Positions 10,560 to 19,340 of a stretch of DNA of 64,000 nt are shown here, one piece after another. Location of the stretch: NCBI RefSeq assembly GCF_036324505.1, contig NC_086350.1, positions 24,747,257 through 24,811,256 on the forward strand, given 5' to 3'. The position numbers and the translations under genes were made by a program. This DNA comes from Eleginops maclovinus (Eukaryota; Chordata; Actinopteri; Perciformes; Eleginopidae). The notes beneath the pieces are model-generated. The model was not told the DNA's origin, did no database searches, and saw only the letters and a list, made by a program, of their open reading frames with translations. Within the stretch, counting starts at the first letter, position 1, and every line of letters starts with the position of its first letter.

Positions 10560-10734
10560 GTCATCTCCATCTTTTTTTGACTAGGCCCTTGTAACCACAC
10601 ACGCAGGAAAGATCTCAGGAAGTACTTCAGCGGTTTTACCTGCGTCCAAACTTAAATCAGGAGAATGAATGACCTCCGGTACTGGCCTAACTTTGCCCCC
10701 TGCCAAGTCATTACTAAGAATGAAATCCACCCCT
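10560..10734 (-). pseudogene. Gmr1 pol: frameshifted end of protease and spacer
   Basis: In one minus frame the sequence shows a protease-like end (ILSNDLAGGKV) and then a spacer that runs to an in-frame stop near 10580. The preceding ORF changes frame at a poly-T run near 10780. It is a broken part of the polyprotein. Confidence 0.55.
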
Positions 10735-11853
10735 TTAATGGGCAAGGCAGGGAGAACGGCTACTTTTAAAGAACCTTTTTACAAGAGTTGTGGAAATATA
10801 AACATTGTGCAAAGGGGCTGCCACTAGTGTCATGCCTACACCTTGAACAACAGCACTTGAACAACATGATGAGCTGGACGTTAACGGTAAGATGCCTTCT
10901 CTGATGATAGACTGAGAACCTCCTGTGTCCCTAAGTACCTGCACTGGCAGCTGGTCTCCAGGATCCCCTGTTAAAGAAACAAAGCCCTTTGAAATAAATG
11001 GTTTGAAACAGGGATCAGGTACATCATCCTCCTGTGATCTTTCAATGTCTGATAGTGACACTTGTTTAATGAGCCCTATGCCTTTTGGCGTTTGTAAACG
11101 TAGTGAACGTTGCTGTTTGCGCTTCAAGGTAAGACACTCTGAAATAAGGTGACCTGTTTTATGGCAGTAGTAACACTCACGAGGCCCCCGAGGAGGTGAT
11201 GGTGGTCCTCTAGATTTTTCAAAAGGAGTGGGGCCAAGATCAGGTCTCCCAGTTTGAGACACTGCAGCCTTGTCTGGGCGTAAGGAAGAAGAAAACACAC
11301 TTTTGTGAGTGAGTACAAATTCATCCGCCAAGACCGCTGCCCTAGACAGTGAAGTGACCTTCTGCTCATTTAAGAATATCACCAACCTTTTGGGCAAAGA
11401 GTTCTTAAAATCTTCTAACAGAAGCAATTGACGAAGAGACTCAAAACGATCCTTCACTTCACTTGCTGCACACCATTTATCAAAGAGAACACCCTTTTCT
11501 CGCGCAAACTCAACAAATGTCTGCGTAGCAGAGTTTTTGTGGTTTCTGAATTTTTGCCTGTAGGCCTCCGGCACAAGCTCATAAGCACGCAAGATCGACT
11601 CTTTAAGCACCTCGTACTGCAAGCTTTCTTCCAAAGAGAGTGACGATACCACTTCCTGAGCTTTACCGACTAATTTGCACTGAAGTAGGATTGGCCACAT
11701 GTCTTTAGGCCAAATTAGTGCAGTTGCAATTCTCTCAAAAGCACAAAAATGAGTCAACCTCTGACTCTCTAAAAATTGGTACCAAAGCAATATGTTTGCT
11801 AACATCAAAACGTTTAGTATGAGGGTCTGTGAGCGAAGGTATGGACCTCTCAA
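10735..11853 (-). CDS. Gmr1 gag capsid, CCHC knuckle and protease start
   Basis: The frame holds a helical capsid-like region (about residues 30-190, with FVEFAREK, a SCAN/retrotransposon capsid-like pattern), then a basic and proline-rich linker and one zinc knuckle, CYYCHKTGHLISEC, which binds RNA. Further on the motif LRDTGGSQS is the D-T-G active site of an aspartic protease. The last residues (FFKSSRSPCLAH) come from a frameshift at a T run near 10780. Gag packages the element RNA into particles. Confidence 0.8.
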   Translation of the reverse strand: MRGPYLRSQTLILNVLMLANILLWYQFLESQRLTHFCAFERIATALIWPKDMWPILLQCKLVGKAQEVVSSLSLEESLQYEVLKESILRAYELVPEAYRQKFRNHKNSATQTFVEFAREKGVLFDKWCAASEVKDRFESLRQLLLLEDFKNSLPKRLVIFLNEQKVTSLSRAAVLADEFVLTHKSVFSSSLRPDKAAVSQTGRPDLGPTPFEKSRGPPSPPRGPRECYYCHKTGHLISECLTLKRKQQRSLRLQTPKGIGLIKQVSLSDIERSQEDDVPDPCFKPFISKGFVSLTGDPGDQLPVQVLRDTGGSQSIIREGILPLTSSSSCCSSAVVQGVGMTLVAAPLHNVYISTTLVKRFFKSSRSPCLAH

Positions 11854-12376
11854 GTGTCTGTGACAAAGTCTTCTCTGAAGAGATTCTCAGGGCTTCGATT
11901 TCAAGCCGCTTCAACGTGATCTCCTTCTCAGCTTCTATCTCTAACTTGCGAATCTGCAGTTTGTGTTCATAGTCTGCTCTACGTGCCATTTCTTTCTCCT
12001 GGACCTCCAGCTGAAGACGGGCAAGATGAACTTTCAGTCTGGCATCACTACTTGAACCTAAGCTACCCGGAGAGAAAGCCTCAAACCTAGGAAGCGTTGC
12101 TGGAAGAGCCTCAATATTAACCTTGTCAACTCGAGGTGTAGTTAAGATAGCCTGACCCTTCTGTTCTAAAAACGAAGCACCCACAATGGTTTCACTATCA
12201 TCAACAAACACATCAGACCTAGTCTGAGTTGACAAGACTGGGCTTACAAGTATTTTTAACTCCTCAGGTTTTTGCAGAACTATCTCTTTTAGCTCTTTTT
12301 TTAAACCATACCTGTCTACTGAAATGTTATAGTGAGCTGCAATACATAACAAGTCATCTTTGCGACACGAATCCAA
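11735..12376 (-). CDS. Gmr1 gag, N-terminal part
   Basis: This 213-residue ORF starts MDSCRKDDLLCIA with a SAP-like helical start (DDLLCIAAHYNI) and continues into a charged coiled-coil (about residues 110-170). It overlaps the capsid ORF by about 120 bp in another frame, and the last residues (IFRESEVDSFLCF) correspond to the start of the capsid part. A one-base frameshift near 11770 therefore separates the two halves of gag. Confidence 0.75.
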   Translation of the reverse strand: MDSCRKDDLLCIAAHYNISVDRYGLKKELKEIVLQKPEELKILVSPVLSTQTRSDVFVDDSETIVGASFLEQKGQAILTTPRVDKVNIEALPATLPRFEAFSPGSLGSSSDARLKVHLARLQLEVQEKEMARRADYEHKLQIRKLEIEAEKEITLKRLEIEALRISSEKTLSQTLERSIPSLTDPHTKRFDVSKHIALVPIFRESEVDSFLCF

Positions 12377-12491
12377 CTTATCAAAATTTGGATTTTTGAT
12401 GAAATCCTTTCATTCAAAACCAATTTTCTCAGCCAAACTGTCACAACTACAGTGACTTCTCAATAGTGGTTGTCTTTAGCTCGGGAAAAAG
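12377..12491 (-). other. Gmr1 leader between primer site and gag
   Basis: Short non-coding leader of the element, with no ORF. The packaging signal would be expected here, but no structure was verified. Confidence 0.5.
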
Positions 12492-12509
12492 ATCCCGGAC
12501 GAGCCCCCA
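12492..12509 (-). promoter_or_regulatory. Primer binding site, tRNA-Pro type
   Basis: In element orientation the 18 bases read TGGGGGCTCGTCCGGGAT. This is the classical sequence complementary to the 3' end of tRNA-Pro, which also primes some gammaretroviruses. It lies four bases after the LTR end and fixes the LTR boundary at 12514. Confidence 0.85.
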
Positions 12510-12513
12510 TTTG

Positions 12514-13216
12514 TGTTGCGTCCCCACTAAAGTCTAGGGGACCTGGAGACAGTAACACACGAAAACCAATTAATGAGCAAGTCAGATTAAATGTAGACAG
12601 ACAATGTTTATTTCTAATAACTAAAGAATGAACAACAAATGGTCTTCAGGTGAGGAGGAGGAGGAGACAAGGGAGATTGTGCCAAATAAAAGAAATAAAT
12701 ATAACAAAAACCAGGCCTATCTCTACATCTCTCTTCTGAAACAAACTCAAACAAAAACCCTCACTTCCTGAACTACTAATAATTGGACAAAGCAAAATAC
12801 AGGGGTGGCAACAATCCGCCTACCTAGTGTCTCTCACATATGTTATCTACGTGATGAGATGTAAAGGGTACCCCCAAACTTACCTAACTCCTCCACCTCC
12901 CACCACACACCCACACACAGTCACAACATATAGCACAGGATACACAATTGTCACAGTAATTTAACACGCAGTCAAATTGAGGCTCTGCAGTCAGCAGCAG
13001 GCCCAGCAGTGAGCCCAGAAGGCTTCCTGGTTGTCTCCTTTATGGCTGGTCCTGGGTGCTGATTGGTCAGCTGAGGGTGAGAGGAGCCAATCAGTCATCA
13101 GTCAGAGATGCCCAGGCAGGTACTGATCAGCTGCTGATTAGCTGTAGCGAATGACAGGGAGTAGAGAAAAGAGCAGGAGGCAAGAAACAAAAGTACAGCC
13201 TGCCCGGCACGTAACA
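12514..13216 (-). repeat. 5' LTR of the Gmr1-type element, 703 bp
   Basis: The LTR starts TGTTACG and ends CGCAACA in element orientation, a short inverted repeat with TG...CA ends. The part 12822-13216 is shared with the left LTR; the part 12514-12821 has no copy in the window because a hAT interrupts the other LTR. It should contain the promoter and polyadenylation signal of the element. Confidence 0.82.
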
Positions 13217-13523
13217 TGGATAGTTTGTATTGAACAGATATGCCTACCGTAAATATGAATATTGTACAATGAGCAGATACTGTGAATAGTTTGTATTGAA
13301 CAGATATGCCTTCTGTAAATATGAATATTGTGCATTGAACAGATAACTGTGTTTTTCTTTGTCTTTATGCACGTACATTCAGCCTGTTGTAACAGAAATT
13401 GATTGCAAAAATAAATATGAGATGAACAGTCTTACTCTTCTGGGTGTTTTGGAAGATATCAGATTTGTAGATCTCAGTTTACAATATAAGTGATCTTGGG
13501 CTTGAAAAGGTTGGTTACCACTG
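13217..13523 (-). mobile_element. hAT-type remnant carrying a 66-bp tandem duplication
   Basis: The right end, reverse complement CAGTGGTAACCAACC at 13523, is a typical hAT terminus. The first 130 bases (13220-13347) are two copies of a 66-bp unit that starts ATAGTTTGTATTGAACAG and differs at a few positions. The Gmr1-type element has inserted at 13216/13217, so the left part of this remnant must be beyond the nested stack. Confidence 0.55.
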
Positions 13524-13531
13524 CTCTAGGC

Positions 13532-14797
13532 CAATCAGCCTTCTTTGTTGCGACTATAAAATATTGACTTGAGTCCTTGCGCAGCGATTAGAAGCCTTTA
13601 TTCCTACCATTATTGATGAAGACCAAACAGGTTTCATTCCTGGGCGACAATCGTTTATTAATGTACGGCATTTGTTTAATTTGTTATTGTCCCCTAAGTC
13701 CACAGTGCAGCCTGAAATGATCGTAAGCCTTGATGCTGAAAAGGCGTTTGATAGGATTGAGTGGAACTATCTTTTTGCTGCCTTGGAAAAATTTGGACTG
13801 GGACCTTTTTTTTGGTAAATTGATTAAGACAATAGATTCAGCACCTACAGCTGCTGTTAAAACGAACAGTCTTATTTCTGATTTTTGTTATGCTCTATAG
13901 AGGAACAAGGCAGGGAGGCTGTCTGTCACCCTATTTATTTGACATTGCAATTGAGCCTTTAGTGATTGCTATCAGATCGGACAATAGGATTAAGGGCATT
14001 TCCAGAGGCAACATAGTACGTAAAACATCTCTATATGCGGATGACCTGCTTTTGCAAATATCAGACCCAATAGAAAGCATGCCATATCTTCTCTCTTTAC
14101 TGCAGAGATTTGGGAGCATTTCAGGGTACAAAACTAATTTGTCAAAATCTCTGTTTCCTCTCAATGACTTGGCAAGGCAGGAGAATTATGGTCATCCGCC
14201 CTTTAGGATTGAAAATGAAAAATGTACTTACTTGGGTATTGACATAGCAGGCAAAGTTAAGACAATTTTTAAGTACAATTACAAATCTATCTTGGAAAAT
14301 AGCAAGAAAGATCTAGATAGGTGGTCAAAGCTACCTGTCACACTAGCAGGGCGGATAAACGCTGTTAAAATGACAATATTGCCCAGATATTTGTACCTGT
14401 TTCAAATGATTCCGATGTTTCTCCCAAAATCCTTTTTTCCCCAACTAGATTGCCTTATCGCTGCATTTCTTTGGAATAAGAAGCATGCACGCACAAAGAA
14501 AAGCAAACCTGGAGAGGGTCAAATCTGAAGGGGGTCTGGGTCTACCTAATTTTCTATTTTATTACTGGGCAGCTAATATTGCTAAGCTCACATACTGGAT
14601 TACCACATTTGCAGATAAGGAGGGCCCAATATAGGCTACAATAGAGTTGGCGTCCACACTCCCAATTTCTCCAATCTCATTTTTAACTGCCACCCTTCCA
14701 TTGAATATTAAAGTAAGCGAGTTTAACTCAAACTTAGTCATCCAAAACTCAATTAAGATCTGGGGTCAATTTAGAAAACATATGAATCTGAAAGGCA
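13532..14797 (+). pseudogene. Tx1-type L1 retrotransposon, RT fragment
   Basis: Several frames together give an L1-type reverse transcriptase: EDQTGFIPGRQS near 13618, SLDAEKAFDRIEW near 13727 (motif A), GTRQGCLSPYLFDIAIEPL near 13896 and LYADDLLLQ near 14030 (catalytic YADD). There are frameshifts near 13815 (poly-T), near 14510 (stop at 14528) and further downstream, where GLGLPNFLFYYWAAN near 14537 and the trailing domain continue to about 14797. The wording IAIEPL is common in fish Tx1-like L1 elements. The 5' part and both true ends are missing. Confidence 0.82.
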
Positions 14798-14835
14798 TAC
14801 AGTGGGGAGAACAAGTATTTGATACACTGCCGATT
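14798..14835 (+). repeat. Tc1-like terminal sequence fragment
   Basis: The sequence TACAGTGGGGAGAACAAGT at 14798 looks like the end of a fish Tc1-like element; I know it from memory as a frequent fish repeat. It ends abruptly where the GC-rich minisatellite begins. Only one end is present. Confidence 0.35.
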
Positions 14836-15530
14836 CGGGGTCCCGCCAACTCCTGCACCTGCCTCTTCCGGGGTCCCGCTGACACCCTTATCGCCCGGGT
14901 TCCCCCCAAAGCTATCTCCTGCCTCTTCAGGGGTCCCGCAGACGCCAGTACCAACTGGCATCCCGCCCACAACAGCCCATGTCCTGTCGGGAGTCCCGCC
15001 GACTGGTGCTCCTGTCTCTTCGGTGGCCCTGCCGCCTCCTGCTCCAGGTGCTCCTTACTTTTCCTCCAGAGCGGTCCCGCCGGCCTCCAGCCTGTCGGCC
15101 TCCAGCCCGTTGTCCCGAGGCGTCTCGTCGTCCTCCAGCCCATTGTCCAGAGGCATCTCGCCGTCCTACAGCCCGTCGTCCAGAGGCGTCTCGTCGTCCT
15201 CCATCCCGTCCTACAGCCCGTCCTCCAAAGGCGTCTCGCTGTTCTCGAGCCCGTCCTACAGCCCGTCGTCCAGAGGCGTCTCGTCGTCCTCCATCCCGTC
15301 CTACAGCCCGTCCTCCAAAGGCGTCTCGCTGTTCTCGAGCCCGTCCTACAGCCCGTCCTCCAAAGGCGTCTCGCTGCCTTCCAGGCTCTCCCCCGGAGTT
15401 GTCTCGCTGCCTTCCAGGCCCTCCCCCGGAGCTGTCTCACCGCCTTCCAGGCTGTCCTCTGGATCTTTCTCACCGCCTTCCAGGCTGTCCTCTGGAGCTG
15501 TCTAGCCGCCTTCCAGGCCGTGCTCCGGAT
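14836..15530. repeat. GC-rich 30-33 bp minisatellite
   Basis: From 15108 the array has clear 33-bp units (CCCGTCGTCCAGAGGCGTCT and a variable rest), some followed by a 12-bp piece CCCGTCCTACAG. Before that (14836-15107) are more diverged 30-33 bp units built on GGGGTCCCGC. Units and inserts are multiples of three, so long open frames appear in three plus-strand frames and in minus-strand frames at the same time. Those ORFs (up to 405 codons) have low-complexity content and are best read as by-products of the repeat. Confidence 0.85.
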
Positions 15531-15861
15531 TGGTCTCGCCGCCCTCCGGAGCTATTCCCCTGTCCTCCAGGTCGTCCTCCAGAATTCCCATGTCACGGTC
15601 TACGCCCCCGGAGTTCCCTCGACGTGCTCTACGCCCATGTCTCCGACCCCCTCGGATCCCCTGCCACAGGCCCTTTCCATGTTCTGCCTCATCCTCTGCC
15701 TTGCCCCCGGGTCGTCTGCCCAAATCCCTCCTCTGGACCCCCTCCACCCACCCTTTATGCCTTGGTCACACGTCGAACACACAAACCTGGTCTTTACATT
15801 TCACTGCATCCTAGCCATTCATGCTTACAAATGTTCTGAATGCACCGATTACATTTTGAGG
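15531..15861. other. C-rich non-repeat sequence after minisatellite
   Basis: C-rich sequence without clear repeat units continues the open frames of the array until about 15860. It could be the 3' part of an unknown transposon that carries the minisatellite. No domain is recognised. Confidence 0.35.
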
Positions 15862-16076
15862 TAGAAAAAGCTAGCACAACATTATTTTACTCAAGTTAAA
15901 GTAGCAAAACTAAAATGTAAAAATATACTTTTCAAGTAGTCCTGCATTCAAACCCTTACTTACTAAAAGCACTAAAGTATTGGCATCCAAATATACTCAA
16001 AGCAATAAATGTTAAACATCATGGCCTATTTCAGAATAATAAATCACTGGACTATAATTATTGATGCATTAAAGGG
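15862..16076 (+). mobile_element. hAT-like MITE, 5' half, degenerate
   Basis: It matches the first half of the complete MITE at 29992-30512 (TTTACTCAAG, AAAGTATTGGCATCCAAATA, TTGATGCATTAAAG). The right half and ends are missing. Confidence 0.6.
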
Positions 16077-16210
16077 GCCCTATATTGCTGATTTTCAGGT
16101 TCATATCAGTATTTTGTACCTCTGCTGTGACATGTTTCTATGCTTCAAAGTTCAAAAAGCTCTTATTTTTCTCTTTATTTTATGTGAAACTATTCTTTTT
16201 GGAAAAATGT
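16077..16210 (+). repeat. Fragment of a GGGGCCCTAT-type MITE
   Basis: It starts GGGGCCCTATATTGCTGA, like the left end of the element at 57128-57525, and runs for about 130 bases before similarity is lost. Confidence 0.4.
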
Positions 16211-17542
16211 TTCAACATTGAGATATATTCAGTCACAATGAAAGTTTAACTCTTAACATAAAGAAATAGTTATAGTTTTGTCAGAAAGGTGTATTTACAT
16301 TGTGTTATTGCAACTTAAAAGGTTTGTAGCAATCATTTTTCTCATGAAATAAGTAGCCACAATAGTCAAAAATAGATAGATTTAAATTGGTCTTAATTTA
16401 ATTAGTAAATTCCATAAATCTGAACTAAAAGTGTAGTTCAAATGTGCTGGAGATCCAAAGTTCCTGGTGTAAACCCATACTAGCAGACTACTGGAAACAG
16501 TTGCAGGTGTGGGTTCACTTCTTCTCAACGATGTGAATAAACTTGTGTTCCTCTCATAACATGAGTGGGTTCAGAAGACAGAATGACAGTGAATCCGGCA
16601 ATAGTATACAGTCTTATAAATATACAAAGGCACAATCTATATAAACATATGCTCATTACAAACTGCGATATTTCGAGTTTGTTTTTTGTGGAAACTAAAA
16701 GTGTAATTTATTTGTATTTGAATTTATTATTGTTTAGTGCGCATAGGCATTTTTGACATTTCCCTCCAGTGTATCCGTTTGCTTTAATTATACGTTTTTG
16801 TTAATGCATTTAATTTTTAACAAAAGGAAAATGTATATTTTCACTTTCATACGTTTTTTAAATAAACATTCGTTTAGATATTTTGTTTGTGTTACAAATG
16901 TACCCGTTTATAACTTGTGTGTGTGAGCAATGACATAAATTCTGTTTTTGATGTCTGTGTTGAGAAAGCAAATGATCAAAATGGTCAGTCTGTGTCCCTG
17001 CTGCTTGTTCCGACACACATTAGGTATTATTATCGGCTGACGGCGGGCCGCTCGGTTTGTGCGGTGTGCTCTGACACATGCGCTTTCCGCATGTAAAATG
17101 TTAATTTATACTTCAAAGGCTCATAATTACAGTTTCATACAAAGTTTTAAATGTATCACAACGTAGCATGATGATACTAATCTCAGCCCTGGAACTAAAG
17201 CTATTATGTGAAAAATATTAATAATCATATCATAAACATGCGATGATTAATCGACTAATCGCCCAAATTGAAGACTATTGGTCGACTAGAAAAATCATCT
17301 GAGGGCAGCCCTAGTGAAAACCCACATAAGCAGACTACAAGAAGCAGTTGCAGGTCAGGGTTTAAACCTAGTCCTATAGACTCGGTGGTGTTCCGGTAAC
17401 CCCAATCTCATTCTTAAATGTTGTTTTAAAAAAAAATCTTAACTAAAGGTGTTAGTAGTTCAGATGCCTTGGGAATCCAGAGTTCCTGGTATAAACCCAC
17501 ATAAGCAGGCATCAGCAAACAGTTGCAGGTCAGGGTTTAAAC
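16211..17542. repeat. hAT remnant and three copies of a short repeat
   Basis: A block of about 75 bases with AACCCA/CATAAGCAG and AGTTGCAGGTCAGGGTTTAA occurs near 16440-16530 (diverged), 17312-17372 and 17455-17550. Between the first two lies AT-rich sequence ending in the hAT-type terminus whose reverse complement is CTAGGGCTGCCCTCAGATG (about 17299-17317), with GATTAATCGACTAATCGCC nearby. No coding sequence is seen. Confidence 0.5.
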
Positions 17543-18370
17543 CTAGACCTGCTCCCTGTGAGCCTGAAGCGCCATGTATCCTAATGTAAGGACAGAAGTT
17601 ACCAACAGCATTTTGCCAACTGCTGTGCACACATGATCGGTCACCCAGGATATACATCCATGTGGGGAAGGCAGCATCCACCCCTCATGGATTTTATTAA
17701 ACTGCTCTGCGTTTATCGAGGTGGTTACATTCTTTTCACGTTTCAAGGACTGGATTTCGGATTGGAGGGCCTCGTTCTCCCTTATCTTCACCTGTAGCAG
17801 ATCTTGAAGCTCTTCCTCCCCCTTGCACAGCTCACGTACCTGCCTGAGCAGAGCTTCCTTTGCCCTGCACATCACCACTTTCTGAATCATGGCAGTCTCA
17901 CACTTTTCCATTGAGACCTGGAGTCGGAGGTCTAGCAGGTGAGTTTCACGGTCATGGATCTCCTGTTTCAGCTGTAGCATTCTCTCGAACTCATTTTCCA
18001 GTTTTGGGACCAGGTCTTTGTCAACAAGTACTTTCCCCTCCCTCTCTGAGGCCCTGGTCTGCTTTGGCTCTGGCTGATATTTTGCAGCTTCATGGACCCA
18101 CTTTTGAAGCTTAACGTTTTCTTCGTATGAATCCATAAGTGTCAGTGAAACCGCTTCATGTTCCTGTATCTTCTGACGTAGAACAGCATTTTCCTGAATC
18201 AAGCTCTCTTTCTGTTTTTTTTCTGCTGCACACATTCTTTTAAACTGCTGGAGTAACAGACTTTCAGCTTCCCTCCCCAAGTTGTCACATTGGAGACAGG
18301 TAACATGTACATTGGAGGCTCTCGCAACCCGAGCAACACTTCTAAAACAGGGCTGCTGTTCCTGACTCAT
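17543..18370 (-). CDS. Unidentified coiled-coil protein with C-terminal membrane anchor
   Basis: A 275-residue ORF starts at an ATG at 18370 (MSQEQQPCFRSVARVAR) and ends at 17543. Most of it (about residues 35-215) is charged heptad-like coiled-coil, for example LLLQQFKRMCAAEKKQKES and ENEALQSEIQSLKREK. Near the C-terminus, KMLLVTSVLTLGYMALQ could be one membrane helix, so the protein could be tail-anchored. No intron is needed. The last codons run into the short repeat at 17455-17560. An acceptor-like AACTGACAG lies just upstream, so it may instead be the last exon of a longer gene. I do not recognise the family; SLMAP/TRAF3IP3-type proteins share the layout, but that is only a layout comparison. 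Confidence 0.55.
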   Translation of the reverse strand: MSQEQQPCFRSVARVARASNVHVTCLQCDNLGREAESLLLQQFKRMCAAEKKQKESLIQENAVLRQKIQEHEAVSLTLMDSYEENVKLQKWVHEAAKYQPEPKQTRASEREGKVLVDKDLVPKLENEFERMLQLKQEIHDRETHLLDLRLQVSMEKCETAMIQKVVMCRAKEALLRQVRELCKGEEELQDLLQVKIRENEALQSEIQSLKREKNVTTSINAEQFNKIHEGWMLPSPHGCISWVTDHVCTAVGKMLLVTSVLTLGYMALQAHREQV

Positions 18371-18832
18371 CTCTGCTTTCAGCACACCTGTCAGTTATAA
18401 TACAGATCGTAGAAACTGAAGTTTTAAATCGCTAATGTAGTTATAAATCGCTTGTACACCCTTATTGATAACTTAGAGAATACACAGTCACTTTGATACG
18501 GAGAGCCAGTCGTATCTGCTTGGCATAATAATTTTCTTCAAAGCCATAATGATGCGTGAGAATTCTACAACTTTCTGGATTCTGGAATAACAGTTTTCAG
18601 GGACATTCCACAGGATTCCACAGGATTCCGCAGTTTAACAGGTTTTATTACATGATTTAGTTGAATACTCGATTCTGATTGGTCAATTCTGAACATGTGA
18701 CACATTGTTAATCCAGTAGTGCAGATCGTTGTCAAGGACTATATTGACCGTTGTTAAGGAGGATCAAGAGAGAGAAAGGAAAAGATGTTAAAAGATGGAG
18801 TGCTGGACGTCAGATAAATCCCCAGAAGACAG
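18371..18832. other. Non-coding, upstream of coiled-coil ORF
   Basis: Nothing is recognised except short direct repeats (CCACAGGATT three times near 18607-18632). Confidence 0.4.
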
Positions 18833-18900
18833 ACAGGAAGTAAACAGGAACAGGAAGTGAACACTAACAGGAAGTAAACACTAACAGGAAGTGAACACTG
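18833..18900. repeat. 17-bp tandem repeat, four copies
   Basis: Four adjacent units follow the pattern ACAGGAAGTRAACACTA. The unit contains AGGAAGT, an ETS-type core, four times. Confidence 0.8.
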
Positions 18901-19340
18901 ACAGCAGACAAAAGGAGATGATGTCATACAGACATGATGTTTATGATTTTTTTAATGACAGTTTTTTAGGGATGAAAAAAAAATGGAATAATCACAAATG
19001 AATACAAAGATGCCAAGAATGATACATAATTGAAAATAAATACAATCACAAAATGTATTAATGTTACGATTTCATGATTGTCTTAACAGTAATTTGCACA
19101 ACAAAAAAACGGTTGAAAAAACCAACACATCAATTAAAGTTAGTAGAGACCGTTTAAGTAAGCATACTGTATATAGTGCATTGCAGTGTTTGAATAATAT
19201 GATGTTTTCTCGTTTAATTTGTTCTAATTCCTCATTTAATTTTTTATTTATTTCAATTATACTAGATGTATAATTGAAACGCAACAATCCAATGGACACT
19301 CAGGCTCTGTTAACAAAAAGAAGAAAACAGATCAGGAGAC
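18901..19340. other. AT-rich non-coding sequence
   Basis: No gene, RNA or clear repeat is seen. Confidence 0.4.

Larger units (their letters stand above)
956..13216 (-). mobile_element. Gmr1-type Ty3 LTR retrotransposon (interrupted)
   Basis: On the minus strand the parts run 5' LTR (13216-12514), primer site (12509-12492), gag (12376-10735, with a CCHC knuckle and a protease motif), integrase (10559-8985), then reverse transcriptase and RNase H (2765-1400), a polypurine tract (1360-1351) and a partial 3' LTR (1350-956). Integrase before reverse transcriptase is the Ty1/copia order, but the protein motifs are Ty3-like; this combination is known for Gmr1 elements, first described in Atlantic cod. 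Without the 6.2-kb Academ-like insert the visible part is about 6.0 kb. Frame breaks in gag, between gag and integrase, inside integrase and in reverse transcriptase show that this copy is dead, although its LTRs differ by only a few bases. Confidence 0.88.

Noticed and set aside
12822..13216. A 395-bp LTR as the complete repeat
   Set aside because: No TG...CA end at 12822, no target duplication with the other copy, and the primer site lies 310 bases further in; the other LTR is cut by a hAT.
15108..15530. Regular repeats of about 33 bp resembling a CRISPR array
   Set aside because: Units are contiguous without unique spacers and the DNA is of vertebrate type.
14647..15864. Long proline/serine/leucine-rich ORFs in three plus frames and one minus frame
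   Set aside because: They are produced by the 33-bp minisatellite; unit length divisible by three and lack of stop codons in GC-rich DNA explain them.
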